A stretch of DNA of 64,000 nucleotides. It comes from Platanthera guangdongensis (lineage: Eukaryota; Streptophyta; Magnoliopsida; Asparagales; Orchidaceae). The position numbers were made by a program, and so were the translations under genes. Each line of letters opens with the position of its first letter. Within the stretch, counting starts at the first letter, position 1. Shown piece after piece: positions 1 to 10,290 of this stretch. The DNA lies in the NCBI GenBank assembly GCA_039583875.1, contig CM077160.1, positions 113,789,314 to 113,853,313 of the forward strand, written 5' to 3'. Below the pieces are notes generated by a model, which searched no databases, was not told the origin of the DNA, and saw nothing but the letters and a program-made list of their open reading frames with translations.

Positions 1-2
1 AG

Positions 3-476
3 ATGAGCCTGACTCGAAAGGCCCCCCTTTCTTTTGAGGAGCTGATGGAAAGGGCGGCTGAGGAGATAGCCATGGAGGCGGCCAACCCGGCATTTGTCAA
101 AAAGTTGGCAAAGCTAACAGAGATGGAGTCAAAGGAGCAAGATGGCTCGAGACATCAGGAAGGAAGAAGGAGAGAGGAGCGGGGAGCTCAGGAGGGCCCA
201 GAACAAGGTTGGAGGCAGCAAGGAGGACTCGTTCAGGGTCCAGGAAAAGGTTACGTCCAAGATGGGGGAAACTTCCATGGGGGCCAAGGGAGGTTCAACT
301 TCCAGAGGCAAGCCCCTAGACAGCTCGTTCCCCCGCCACAACAAGCGATGGAGATTGGTCGAAGGGAGAGGAGGAACCGCCAGGGAAGGAGAAGGGTCAG
401 GGTAGGGTTACCGTACTGTGACTTCCACCAGGTGGAGGGGCACACCACAGCAACTGCCCCGAGTTCCTGGAAGTGA
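3..476 (+). pseudogene. gag: Gag C-terminal remnant (element A)
   Basis: This open stretch encodes the charged tail of a Gypsy Gag: a helical start with FEELMERAAEEIAMEA, then an Arg/Glu/Gly/Gln-rich basic linker, then YCDFHQVEGHTT near the C-terminus. The last motif is the YCxxHxxxGHxT element that replaces a canonical CCHC knuckle in Tat-lineage Gag; its final Cys is not seen. A poly-G run at 478-489 follows and breaks the frame before the protease. The start lies outside the window. Confidence 0.75.
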
Positions 477-724
477 GGGGGGGGGGGGGCGAGAGGCCCT
501 TCCCAGCCACAACCACCAGTGCGGGTTAAAGAGGTTCTGCCCAGAGAAGAGGGGATGCTATGTGTGAGGACCGGGTCGATGTCGGACCCCGAGGCGGTAT
601 AGCGGTGATCCATGGTGGAGTGGGGATCGAGGCCACTCGGAAGGCAAGCCTCCATGTCATGTACTGACGGAACATCGTCTCAACATCCCAAACACCGCCC
701 CAGGAGGAGAAGATCACCTTATCG

Positions 725-1290
725 GTGAAGGACCTGCCGGATCATGAGGATCCATTTTACGATGCGCTGGTCATCCAGACGGCCATCGAGGGCTATACCG
801 TCTCCCGAATCTTGGTTGACAACGGAAGCTCCTTCAACATCGTTTTCAAGAAGGAATTTGACGAGATTAAGGTAGAGACAAGGAGGGTGTTGGCCTCGGA
901 CGGACCCCTGTTCGGATTTTCAGGAGAAAGGAAGGAGGTCGAAGGTGGAGTTGGACTCCAAGTAAAGTTGGGAGGGGATTCAAGGAACTGACTGTTCGTC
1001 ATTGTTGACGCTCCAAGCAGCTACAACGCCATCTTCGGAAGGCCCCTCATCAGCGCCTTCCATTACATGCCATCTTCCTTCCACCAATGCCTCAAGTTCA
1101 GCTCCAAAGGGATCCAGGTCAGAGTCAAGGGAGACCCCAGGATGGCAAGGCAGTGCTACGTCAGGGCCGTCAACACCATCTCTTGGTTGGCCAAGGCAGA
1201 TGAGATGGAGAAGGTCATGGAGAGCTTGAGCAAGATGAAAGTGTCCGAGGAGAAGAAAGCGGAAGACGACCATCATGCTCAGGCCCCCTG
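725..1290 (+). pseudogene. Retropepsin-like protease remnant (element A)
   Basis: Two frames joined by a stop/frameshift near 990 encode an aspartic protease of the Gypsy type. The active-site loop reads ILVDNGSSFNIVF, the usual Asp-Asn-Gly form in dicot Tat elements. After it come a PLFGFSGE segment and, from about 1008, the flap-side motif SYNAIFGRPLI and a Cys-containing KGDPRMARQCYVRAVNTISW tail. The tail normally leads into RT, but here the sequence passes into non-coding DNA and the tandem array, which marks the pol deletion. Confidence 0.8.
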
Positions 1291-1299
1291 AGGGTGCCT

Positions 1300-1500
1300 C
1301 GCCTTGCGGTAGTTTTTTCCTTTTTCTTATCTTGTAACAAGTGCTACCCCTGACCAGCTGAGTCAGGGGACCATGTAACTCATATTTTCCCCGTTTGAGG
1401 ATGTAGGATTTGGTAAGGTTTGATTGAGATGCCTAGTCCTTTTGCTCCGAGACGGTCCCGCTGCCCAGGCTCTCACTAGCTGGGTAGGGCCGGTGGTACC
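1300..1500 (+). other. Non-coding leader to tandem array (element A)
   Basis: No coding potential is seen. The stretch has a T-rich run and a short imperfect inverted repeat (CCCCTGACCAGCTGAGTCAGGGG, arms of 7 nt) near 1347-1369. It corresponds to the region that follows integrase in Tat elements, so the internal deletion removed RT to INT but kept this segment. Confidence 0.4.
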
Positions 1501-3400
1501 TCTCGTGGATGCCTAGAGGTCTCACCTCGAGATGGATTCCGTTGTCAGGCTCTCATCTAGCTGGCAGGGCAGGTTGATCTCTCGGAGGGTGGGGTAGGTC
1601 TCACCTCGAGATAGATTTCGCTGCCAGGATCTCACCTAGCTGGCAGGGCAGGTTGATCTCTCAGAGGGTGGGGTAGGTCTCACCTCGAGATGGATTCCGC
1701 TGCCAGGCTCTCACCTAACTGGTAGGGCAGGTTGATCTCTCGGAGGGTGGGGTAGGTCTCACCTCGAGATGGATTCCGCTGCCAAGCTCTCATCTAGCTG
1801 GAAGGGCAGGTTGATCTCTCAGAGGGTGGGGTAGGTCTCACCTCGAGATGGATTCCGCTGTCAGGCTCTCATCTAGCTGGTAGGACAGGTTGATCTCTCG
1901 GAGGGTGGGGTAGGTCTCACCTTAAGATGGATTCCGCTGTCAGGCACTCATCAAGCTGACAGGAGGGTTGATCTCTCGCAGGGTGGGGTAGGTCTCACCT
2001 CGAGATGGATTCCACTGCCAGGCTTTCACTAGCTGGCAGGGCAGGTTGATCTCTCGGAGGGTGGAGAGGTCTCACCTCGAGATGGATTCCGCTGCCAGGC
2101 TCTCATCTAGCTGGCAGGGCAGGTTGATCTCTCGGAGGGTGGGGTAGGTCTCACCTCGAGATGGATTCCGCTGCCAGGCTCTCATCTAGCTGGCAGGGCA
2201 GGTTGATCTCTCGGAGGGTGGGGTAGGTATAACCTCGAGATGGATTCCGCTGCCAGGCTCTCACTAGCTGGCAGTGCAGGTTGATCTCTCGGAGGGTGGG
2301 GTAGGTCTCACCTCGAGATGAATTCCGCTGCCAGACTCTCATCTAGCTGGCAGGGCAGGTTGATCTCTCGGAGGGTGGGGTAGGTCTCACCTCGAGATGG
2401 ATTCCGCTGCCAGACTCTCATCTAGATGGCAGGGCAGGTTGATCTCTCGGAGGGTGGGGTAGGTCTCACCTCGAGATGGATTCCGCTGTCAGGCTCTCAC
2501 CTAGCTTGAAGGACAGGTTGATCTCTCGGAGGGTGGGTAGGTCTCACCTCGAGATGGATTCCGCTGCTAGGCTCTCACCTAGCTGGCAGGGCAGGTTGAT
2601 CTCTTGGAGGGTGGGATTGGTCTCACCTCGAGATGGATTCCGCTGTCAGGCTCTCACCTAGCTGGCAGGGTAGGTTGATCTCTCGGATGGTGGGGTAGGT
2701 CTCACCTCGAGATGGATTCCGCAGCCAGGCCCTCACCTAGCTGGCAGGGCAGGTTGATATCTCGGAGGGTGGGGTAGGTCTCACCTCGAGATGGATTCCG
2801 CTGTCAGGCTCTCACCTAGCTGGCAGGGCAGGTTGATCTCTCGGAGGGTGGGGTAGGTCTCACCTCGAGATGGATTCTGCTGTCAGGCTCTCATCTAGCT
2901 GGCAGGGCAGGTTGATCTCTCGGAGGGTGGGTAAGTCTCACCTCGAGATGGATTCCGCTGTCAAGCTCTCACCTAGCTAGCAGGACAGGTTGATCTCTCG
3001 GAGGGTGGGGTAGGTCTCACCTCAAGATGAATTCCGCTGTCAGGCTCTCATCTATCTGGCAGGGCAGGTTGATCTCTCGGAGGGTGGGTAGGTCTCACCT
3101 CGAGATGGATTCCGCTGCCAGGCTCTCACCTAGCTGGCAGGGCAGGTTGATCTCTCAGAGGGTTGGGTATGCCTCACCTCGAGATGGATTCCGCTGCCAG
3201 GCTCTCACCTAGCTGGCAGGGAAGGTTGATCTCTCGGAGGGTGGGGTAGGTCTCACCTCGAGATGGATTCCGCTGTCAGGCTCTCATCTAGCTGGCAGGG
3301 CAGGTTGATCTCTCGGAGGGTGGGTAAGTCTCACCTCTAGGTGGTTTCCGCTGCCAGGCTCTCACTAGCTGGCAGGGCAGGCGTGCCTCTTGTGGATGCC
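1500..3400 (+). repeat. 79-bp tandem array, about 24 copies (element A)
   Basis: The word CTCACCTCGAGATGGATTCC recurs at about 1521, 1600, 1679, 1758, 1837, 1916 and onward to 3330, with a 77-79 bp step and about 24 units. Most units contain GGTTGATCTCTCGGAGGGTG and CTAGCTGGCAGGGC. Units differ by single substitutions and 1-2 bp indels. The array lies between the pol region and the 3' LTR, a known place for tandem repeats in Tat-lineage Gypsy elements. Short ORFs across it are by-products of the repeat. Confidence 0.95.
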
Positions 3401-3559
3401 AAGTATTTTTTTTACCCGGCGGGGGTCTCGTCACCCAGGCTCCCATTAGATGACTTGACAGGTTGACTCTCCAGGGCGGGGGCAAATATTTTTCGGCTCT
3501 AAGAAGGCCACTACGCGAATACATTGGGTTGGATGTTTCTTTCCGAGCTTTTTCCAACC

Positions 3560-3576
3560 TCGAAAAGAGTGGGGAT
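3560..3576 (+). promoter_or_regulatory. Polypurine tract of element A
   Basis: The purine-rich run CGAAAAGAGTGGGGAT sits directly before the LTR start. The same block (CGAAAGAGCGGGGAT) precedes the 3' LTR of element E at 32388-32402, which supports its role as the plus-strand primer. Confidence 0.7.
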
Positions 3577-3578
3577 TG

Positions 3579-4790
3579 TGTACAACGCCGTATTCGCAAA
3601 GAGTGGGCCCCAAACAAGGCATGCACGTTTTAAAGTTTTTTGGAGATTTTGCACTCTTGGTGGCCAATTTTGGCTTGGCCTTGGAAATATACTAGTAGGG
3701 GGAGGAAAAATCTGCCTCCCCCACAGTGGCCCATTTTTTGGCGGGAGCGGGTGCGCCAAGTTGGCAGGCACCCGCCCCGGCCCGGTGGCCGCGGTTTGGC
3801 GAGGGCGAGACCGGCACGGTGCCGGGTTCTCGCCCAGCCTCGCGGGTAGGCGGGGGCGAGACCGGCCGGGCCCGGGCTCTCGCCCCGCCTCGCGGGTAGG
3901 CGGGGGCGAGACCGGAACGGCCGGGGCTCTCGCCCCGCCACGCGGGTAGGCGGGGGCGAGACCGGCCCGGCTGGGGCTTTTGCCCCACCTCGCGGGTAGG
4001 CGGGGGCGAGACCGGCCCGGCCAGGCTGGGGCTCTCGCCCCGCCTCGCGGGTAGGCGGGGGCGAGACAGGCCCGGCCCGGGCCCTCGCCCCATCTCGCGG
4101 GTAGGCGGGTGCGAGACCGGCCCGACCCGGGCTCTCACCCCGCCTCGCGGGTAGGCGGGAGCGAGACCGGCCCAGCCCGGGCTTTCGCCCCACCTCGCGG
4201 GTAGGCAGGCGAGACCGGCCCGGCCCGGGCTCTCGCCCCGCCTCGCGGGTAGGCGAGGGAGAGACCGTCCCGGCCCGAGTTCTCCCCCGCCCTGTGGTTT
4301 GGCAGGGTCTCGCCCCTGCCCCCTGCCCCCCGGCCAGTCTCGGGTGCCCAGGAAGGTGAGGGGTAGGGCTTCTCCAGCCCTTGATCTCTTTGGGCCTTGT
4401 TGTTACCATTTTACCCTTGGGTGGAATTCCCGCTTTACCCCCCGGTGTGTCTGTTTCCTATTGGCCCGAGGCCTTTTTGGTGTAAGGGTATTTCTGACAT
4501 TTTGGTCCATGAGATTTGGAAAACTATAAATAGACCCTTAAGGGTTCCTTGGAGAGTATCACTTCTTCATTCTCTCTTCATCCTTCAAGGCACGCTAGCT
4601 CAAGCATTCGCTAGGGAGGGGGAGACCTCAAAGCTCTTCCGGGTGTGAGGTGGGACCTCCGCGCTAGAGCCGAGGGTCTGTTTCTAGCTTCTTGATCTTT
4701 GATGTGTGACGTTCCTCCGGGTGTAGTAGGTGTGAGGTCACCCCTTTCTAGGGACCCCGAACTCCATAGAGGCCATTTTTGGCTTCAACA
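3579..4790 (+). repeat. 3' LTR of element A (about 1.2 kb)
   Basis: It starts TGTACAAC and ends GGCTTCAACA, the same termini as the 0.6-kb LTRs of element E. It is longer because 3775-4300 holds about nine GC-rich imperfect units of roughly 45-60 bp, each pairing TCTCGCCCC with GGGGCGAGAC around GCCTCGCGGGTAGGC. A TATA box (CTATAAATAG, TATAAATA at 4525-4532) lies downstream of these hairpin-like units. The 259-codon minus-strand ORF across the units (3630-4409) is Pro/Arg/Gly low complexity and is not a gene. Confidence 0.85.
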
Positions 4791-4877
4791 CCGAGAGTAG
4801 TCAACCTTCTCGTACTGGTACGAATGGTGTACGGGCATGACCAGCTCACTATCTTTCACCACAAGCAATTCACAATC
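4791..4877. other. 87-bp spacer between elements A and B
   Basis: This short unassigned stretch lies between the end of A's 3' LTR and the start of B's LTR. It could be the sequence into which A inserted. I see no motif that identifies it. Confidence 0.3.
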
Positions 4878-5305
4878 TGTTGAAGTATGGAGGTCGGACG
4901 GTCTGTTGCTGTTCGGAGACCGGGCGGTCTGGCTGTTTATCTAGCCGACCTGTCTGCCGGGCTGTTGCTGTTTGGTGTTCCAGCGGTCTGGCAGTTTGTC
5001 TCAGACGACTTGGAGACCGGGCAGTCTAGTAGTCTCCTGTGGCAGCTTGCTCTCTGTGGCACTTATTCTCTCCTCCTGTTGTTGTTGGGCGGTTAGCCGG
5101 CTTGTCTAACCGCACGACCTGTCCGGTTTGTCTTTTTGTAAAGCCGCATATACTTGTAAATTTTTAGTCTCATATTGCTTAATTGTAATCTCTTTCATCT
5201 CCTCCATTCTATAAAAGAGAGGCTATACCATTGTAATTGATACTTTTTTTGGATAATAAAGTTTGTATTACTCCAATTTTCGGTCTACTTTTTATTGTTC
5301 GCACA
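4878..5305 (+). repeat. 5' LTR of element B (428 bp)
   Basis: It begins TGTTGAAGTATGG and ends GTTCGCACA, matching both 431-bp LTRs of H. It contains the near-palindrome AGACCGGGCGGTCT near 4917 (two 6-bp arms around GG) and several related GGTCTGGC words, all upstream of TATAAAAGAG near 5211. The segment TGATATCAAAGC (5306-5317) is a mutated tRNA-iMet primer site. Confidence 0.85.
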
Positions 5306-5416
5306 TGATATCAAAGCCATCAATCTTTTCCTCCTGATTCTGTGAGTTTCCTCATTCCACGCGACCTGTCTGCGCGACCTGTCCGCGCGAATTGATTCTT
5401 CTATAGATCTTCTCCA

Positions 5417-5857
5417 ATGGCATCTTCGCCTTGGTCATGCTCCTCCCCGACTTCTTCGCCAGCTTCTACCCCACCTCCCTCCACATCATCCACCTCTCAA
5501 CTGTGATGCATGTCAGCTTGCAAGCATCACCGCTCCTCCTTCCCACCAACGCAAAGCCGCGGCTCTTCCCATCCATTCGATCTCGTTTACTCTGACGTAT
5601 GTGGGTCCTGCTCCTACCCCACTCACCATCGGTCGGGTAGTTCATATTTTGTCACATTTATTGATGACTTCTCTAGGTATACATGGGTGTATCTTTTAAA
5701 GGACGCTCTGAAATATTCTCTACCTGGACATCATTTTATTATATGATTAAGACTCAGTTTGATATCTCTATTAAACTCCTTCGTTCTGACAATGCTAAGG
5801 AAAATCTTAGCCATGATTTCTCCTCTTTCTGTATGCAACATGGTGTTATTCATCAAA
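5417..5857 (+). pseudogene. Copia integrase fragment (element B)
   Basis: The translation shows a GAG-pre-integrase zinc region (RLGHAPP, then CDAC split by a frameshift near 5507). The N-terminal part of the rve domain follows: LVYSDVCG (first catalytic Asp), FIDDFSRYTWVYLLKD and LLRSDNAKE (second catalytic Asp). The frame shifts near 5700-5740. The fragment ends before the catalytic Glu because element C interrupts it. The aligned region of H (39165-39610) is its closest relative here. Confidence 0.8.
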
Positions 5858-5995
5858 CTAACTCAATGATATACACTGATTTGAAGAAGCCTCACCTAAC
5901 TCAATGATACCCCACATCAGAATGTATTTGATGTTGGTTGAGTTAATTGTGCAGGTTAGACATACACTGGACTGAAGCTGAAAATTTCTAAGTCC

Positions 5996-6925
5996 ATGTG
6001 TCGACACCCAGAGGCAAAGTGTCGACACTTGAGAAAGCTTGTGTCGACACCCAGACATGCAGATGTCGACACTTGGAGTCATTGTGTCGACACCAGGAAG
6101 AAGAGTCGACACCAGTCAGAAAGTGTCGACACTTGGAGCTGTGTCGACACTCAGTGTAGAAGGATGCAGAAAAGCTGTGTCGACACTTAGCAGAAGTGTC
6201 GACATCTTGAAGAGCTGAGTCAACACCAGACAGTGTCGACACTTGGAGTTGTGTCGACACTCAGCATAATTCTGCAGAGACTAGTACAAGTGTCGACACT
6301 CAACACAATGTGTCGACACTCAATCTAAAGAGTCAACATATGAAGAATGTGTCGACACTCAGCACAATGTGTCGACACACACTCAAAAGAGTCACACATA
6401 TGAAGAATGTGTCGACACTCAGCATAATGTGTCGACACACACTCAAAGAAGTCAACACTTAAAGAATGTGTCGACACTCAGCACAATGTGTCGACACATA
6501 ACCAGAAGACTCAACACTTGAAGATAGTGTCGACACAAGGAGCTGTGTCGACACTTAGCAAAGAACAGAAAACTTGTAAAATATTCTAAGTATAAGTGTC
6601 GACACTAATGGAATGACACTCAGCTGAAGAATCAGAATGAAGACTTGTGTCGACACCAAGAAGCAGTGTCGACACTTGACAGTTTCTACACATGAAGATG
6701 TGTCGACACAAAGGAGATGTGTCGACACTTAGAAGAATACAGAAAGAATGAAGTACAAGTGCTTGTGTCGACACTCAATTTCAGTGTCGACACATGCAGA
6801 AGAAACTGTGTCGAGACATACAAGGGAATGTGTCGGACACCTTGTAGACTTGTGTCGACACTTACACAACACTGTCGACACTTGGTCTATAAGTGTCGAC
6901 ACTTAAGAACAGAAAGTCTCGACAC
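5996..6925. repeat. GTGTCGACAC palindrome array in the 5' LTR of C
   Basis: About 30 copies of the exact 10-bp palindrome GTGTCGACAC, plus one-base variants (ATGTCGACAC, GAGTCGACAC, GTGTCGAGAC), occur in 930 bp with irregular spacing of roughly 15-45 bp. Flanking words such as ACTCAGCACAAT and TTGGAG recur. The array ends about 130 bp before the TATA box. Sirevirus LTRs are known for palindromic motifs upstream of the core promoter, so a cis-regulatory role is inferred. Confidence 0.95.
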
Positions 6926-7052
6926 TAACTGACAGAGAATTTCAAGAAGTGACTGGTTGACATGACAGCTGCCAATCCAGCCGGTCTACAGCAACTGTCA
7001 GCAAGTCAAAAGACTGTTATAAACCGGATCAGCCGTGTTACCATGAAGGAAG

Positions 7053-7062
7053 CCTATAAATA
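7053..7062 (+). promoter_or_regulatory. TATA box of element C LTR
   Basis: CTATAAATAG lies downstream of the palindrome array and the conserved words AACCGGATCAGCC. The solo LTR F has CTATATAAAG in the same place (25402-25411). Confidence 0.65.
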
Positions 7063-7940
7063 GGCACCCACAGTCTACAGAAAAGGATTGAGATAATAAT
7101 AAGAAGTTCACAAACATTACATGGTGTGATTGAAGTAGTTGATCAGACTAAATCAAGAAGTGATAACAGAAGATCAACACAAGAAGATCAGGCAGTCCAA
7201 CTGCAGATCTAAGTAGTTGGAGAGAGAGAGCTCCAACCAAGGATTCAGTCTTTGGAACTAAGGCTGAGAAGAAGAATTCAGAGTCATCTGGATTTCAAAA
7301 AGCAGAGATCAAGGATCAACTGCAGAAGATTCAGACTAATTCAGTTCTACTCAAGAAGCTTTGAAGAAAGCTAAGTCAGTTTGATCAAGCTGAGTTCTTC
7401 CAAGAACTCTCCAAGAAACTCTAAACTCCTCTCATTCCTTCTGAGTTGTAGAGTTAGAATTTGTAATTCTATTATAACTTGTAAGATCCATTGGATCTGA
7501 GTGATTGTAAGCCTATTTTATAAGGCTGAGGGTAGGGCTTAGGTGCCTGAGTGTAGGAGTTGAAGAACTCTGAGTGTAGCCTTGATTGGCTGAGTGTAGG
7601 CCTGGGTGGCTGAGTGTAGTCCTTTGGGCTGAGTGTAAGGCCTTTGGCCTGAGGTAGGAACCTTGTTGGGTTCTGAGCTAGTGGAGAAGTTTGGCCGAAT
7701 CTAGTACACTGCTAGATAGGCGAAGGGGGAAGGGATGTACCCAAAGATTGGGGAACCACTATAAAATTAGTGTGTGCTGTGCTGTGCTGTGTTGTGGCTT
7801 TTTTCTGTGTGATTTCTGAAATTGCTGATAACTGTAAAATCTGTGATAAACTGTTGTGCTGTCAAAAAAAAGTTAAAAAGGTTTAGGTCACCTATTTCAC
7901 CCCCCCCCCCTCTAGGTGTTTAGGTACTATATCTTTCAAG

Positions 7941-7952
7941 TGGTATCAGAGG
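7941..7952 (+). promoter_or_regulatory. Primer binding site of element C (tRNA-iMet type)
   Basis: TGGTATCAGAGG begins 2 bp after the 5' LTR end. It is complementary to the 3' end of initiator methionine tRNA, the usual primer of plant Copia elements. Confidence 0.85.
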
Positions 7953-8050
7953 GAGGTCCTCAAAATCAGGACTAAATGTCTGAGGAGATCCAGTTGGCAG
8001 ATTCAGTTAAGTCAGGAAAACAGGAAACAGTTTCAAAGAAATCAAGAACA

Positions 8051-8830
8051 TGGGTTCTTCAGAGAATCATAAGGAGTTGGGTTCAATGAAACTACCTATA
8101 TGCAGAAAAGAGATCTTTGGGACTGGAAAGAGAGGGTTAGGCTGTTTATGGAAGCCTCTGACCCTAGAATATACATCACAGTCAAAGAAGGGCCATATGT
8201 GCCTATGAAGATTTCAGTTTTGGATGCAAATCAGAGGACTCCAAAGGATTTCTCTGAAATGACCAAGGATGAGATTGTCCTAGCAACTATGGACAAAAGG
8301 GCACAGAAACATCATAGTCAGTGCCATGATGATGCCACCTCCAGAACCTTATTCACTGTAAAACTGCAAAAGAAATGTGGGATAACCCTCATTGTCTACA
8401 TGGAAGGTTCTGAAGAAGTAAGGCAAGATAGGAAGTCCTTGCTTAATCAAGAATATGAGAGTTTTAGGCAAGGAAGAGGAGATAGCATCACTGAATGCTA
8501 TAAGAAATTTTATAGAATTGTAAATGAACTCATGTCATATGGAAGAGAGTTCACAAACTATGAGTTGAATGACAAATCTTAAGGTCCCAAACCAAAGACT
8601 GGGACACCAAGATTTGTGCCATCAGAGAAATGGCAAAGTTGGGAGAAATTTCTCCTCCCACACTTTTTGGCAAGTTGTTATCCTATGAGATGCAATTGTC
8701 AGTAAGAAAAGAAGAAGAAAAGTCAACAAGGACTGAATACAGAGAAAAGACTGTTGCCTTTAAGTCAGATGTACCTAGAAGAGCAGGACCAAGTCATCAA
8801 CTCCTCCTCCTGAGGTAGTTGAATCAGAAT
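8051..8830 (+). pseudogene. gag: Gag N-terminal region (element C)
   Basis: An ATG at 8051 opens the frame, which then shifts near 8100. The long readable part (8100-8582) encodes a UBN2-type Copia Gag core: LWDWKERVRLFMEASDP at its start, then ITVKEGPYVP, and YKKFYRIVNELMSYGREF near its end. A stop at 8580 and another frame (8630-8818) carry the next piece, MAKLGEISPPTLFGKLLSYE. The protein would be the nucleocapsid precursor. The breaks make it non-functional. Confidence 0.75.
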
Positions 8831-9029
8831 CTGAAGAATCTGAAAGTACAAAATTACAAGCAGTGAAAGTGATGAAGGACTTTGCTGCCATTCACCAGAC
8901 ATTTAAGAAGTTCCTTAAGAAGAAACAGTGGAGGTCTAGACCTTCATCTTCCAAAGGGAAGAGGTTCAGTATCTGGAAAAGAAGCCTTCAAAGAAGGACA
9001 AGAAAAGGACCAAGACAAGTAAGGCAACT

Positions 9030-9990
9030 GGATCCAAGATAATTTGTTACTGCTGCAATAGACAGGGCCATGTTATTGCAGACTGTCCTGAAAGAAGGAA
9101 AGGATCCAGTGACAAGAAGAAAACACACTTCAAGGAAAGAAGGAGAAGTCCTTTGTTGCAAAGAATGAGAAGACTATTCAGATATGTCTCTTCAGACACA
9201 GAGACAGATGTGAAGCCTATATTGGGATTTGCTGAAGAAGAAGAAGAGTTCATGCACGATCATGGAAACTATCTATGAGCAAGAAGACTGTCAAAGCCAA
9301 GGACTGATGGCTTTGACTGAAAGTACCAAAAACCTGGAGCAGCCAGGACCCAGTCAGGTACAAGGCTTAACTCAAAGTTCTGATTCCAGTTCAAGTTCAG
9401 AGTCAGAGTATTCTTCATCAAGTGATGAGAATAATGTCTGAGTCTGAGGGAGATATTCATCAACTCCTAGATGAATATCAAGTACTATTGGTAGCCTATA
9501 AAGCAAAAGCCAAAAACCAAACTAGCCAAAAATTTTGGCCAAGGAAATTGCTGATCTCAAGACAGCTGCAATAGATTATGAGAAGAATTATGATCAAAAA
9601 CTAAATGAAGTGGCCAGGCTGAAACACATTACTGTGATTCAGATGGGTACCATTACATTTAAGAATGATCAAATTAAGAAACTGGAGATTAATCTTCAGA
9701 AGGAGAAAGAGCTAGTAGCTAGGTTTTCAAAACCTAAATCAGTGCTTACCCTGATTGATGATTTTGTTCATCATAAAGAAAGACTGGACTGGGATTTGTT
9801 AATCCAGCAAGGACTGTTCAGAATCAGTCCAAGTCCAAGGGCAAAGTCCCAACATTCACTAAGACTGCTGTAGTTAAGACAGCCAAGTCTGTACCTAAGC
9901 AAAGGTACAACAAATTTGAATGTTGGTGCTGTGGCAAAGTTGGCCACTTTGCTTTGGACTGTTGGCACAATGTTAGTGCAAAGGTAGTAA
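9030..9990 (+). pseudogene. gag: Gag C-terminal region with two CCHC knuckles (element C)
   Basis: The first CCHC knuckle (CX2CX4HX4C) reads CYCCNRQGHVIADC near 9050. A Ser/acidic stretch follows (9340-9440), then a predicted coiled coil encoded at 9535-9740 with ALK/KLE-type heptads such as IKKLEINLQKEKELV. A second knuckle, CWCCGKVGHFALDC, lies near 9920. A long Gag with a coiled coil between two knuckles fits Sirevirus-type Copia. Several frameshifts separate the pieces. Confidence 0.75.
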
Positions 9991-10104
9991 CAAGATACCT
10001 GGTGGAAAGCCAGTAGGTAGCCTTGTTAAGTTGCAAGCTAACAGTTACCAAGGACCCGAAGAACCATTGGGTTCTAAGGTTCAGTAATTTGTTTTGCAGG
10101 AGGA

Positions 10105-10290
10105 TCCAAGTGCCATACCCCAACATGGTACTTGGATAGTGGATGTTCCAGACACATGACTGGAACTAGGGGACTACTGAAGGATTTCATTCCAATCAAG
10201 AATATGGTCCAAAGGTGACCTTTGGTGGTTCAGAAAAGGAATCATCAAAGGGTTGGTAACATATCTTCTAACTTAGTTACCATTACTCAA
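10105..10290 (+). pseudogene. Aspartic protease remnant (element C)
   Basis: The active-site segment YLDSGCSRHMTG, with catalytic Asp in the D-S-G triad, is encoded near 10130-10165, followed by LLKDFIPIKN. This is the standard gag-polypeptide protease of Copia. A frameshift near 10215 moves the reading to the frame of the next part, which begins with the pre-integrase leader (VAYVKGLKHNLISISQLSD). Confidence 0.75.

Larger units (their letters stand above)
1..4790 (+). mobile_element. Element A: internally deleted Tat-like Gypsy retrotransposon (3' part)
   Basis: In order the window shows a gag tail, a retropepsin remnant, a 79-bp tandem array, a purine-rich tract (3560-3576) and a 3' LTR (3579-4790). 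RT, RNase H and integrase are absent, so pol was deleted between about 1290 and 1400. The sequence just upstream of the LTR (3524-3576) matches the equivalent stretch of element E (32353-32404), and both LTRs begin TGTRCAAC and end TTCAACA, so A and E are related. The 5' end lies outside the window. Confidence 0.85.
4878..5858 (+). mobile_element. Element B: truncated Copia element, same family as H
   Basis: A 428-bp LTR, a primer site and an integrase fragment are present. Compared with H, the sequence jumps from the leader (about 5415) straight to the GAG-pre-integrase domain (H position about 39165), so gag and protease are deleted. It stops inside the integrase at the word CATCAAACTA, where element C begins. 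Confidence 0.85.
5859..7938 (+). repeat. 5' LTR of element C (truncated at its 5' end)
   Basis: From GATTTGAAGAAGCCTCAC (about 5879) the sequence matches the 3' LTR starting at 16839, but the first 35-40 bp of the LTR are missing and a short duplicated piece (CTAACTCAATGATATACAC) sits at the junction. The LTR contains the palindrome array (5996-6925), a TATA box (CTATAAATAG at 7053-7062), a long purine-rich leader, and a C10 run plus CTCTAGGTGTTTAGG before the terminal CTTTCA at 7938. Confidence 0.85.

Noticed and set aside
2476..3212. Repeated 61-codon ORFs in the 79-bp array
   Set aside because: They recur with the repeat unit and encode the same short string; no evidence of translation.
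3630..4409. 259-codon minus-strand ORF, Pro/Arg/Gly-rich
   Set aside because: It is a frame through the GC-rich tandem palindromes of A's LTR; the units repeat and no domain is seen.
5996..6925. The GTGTCGACAC array looked like a CRISPR-type repeat array
   Set aside because: Repeats are only 10 bp with irregular spacing, spacers share words, and it lies in a Copia LTR in a plant genome.
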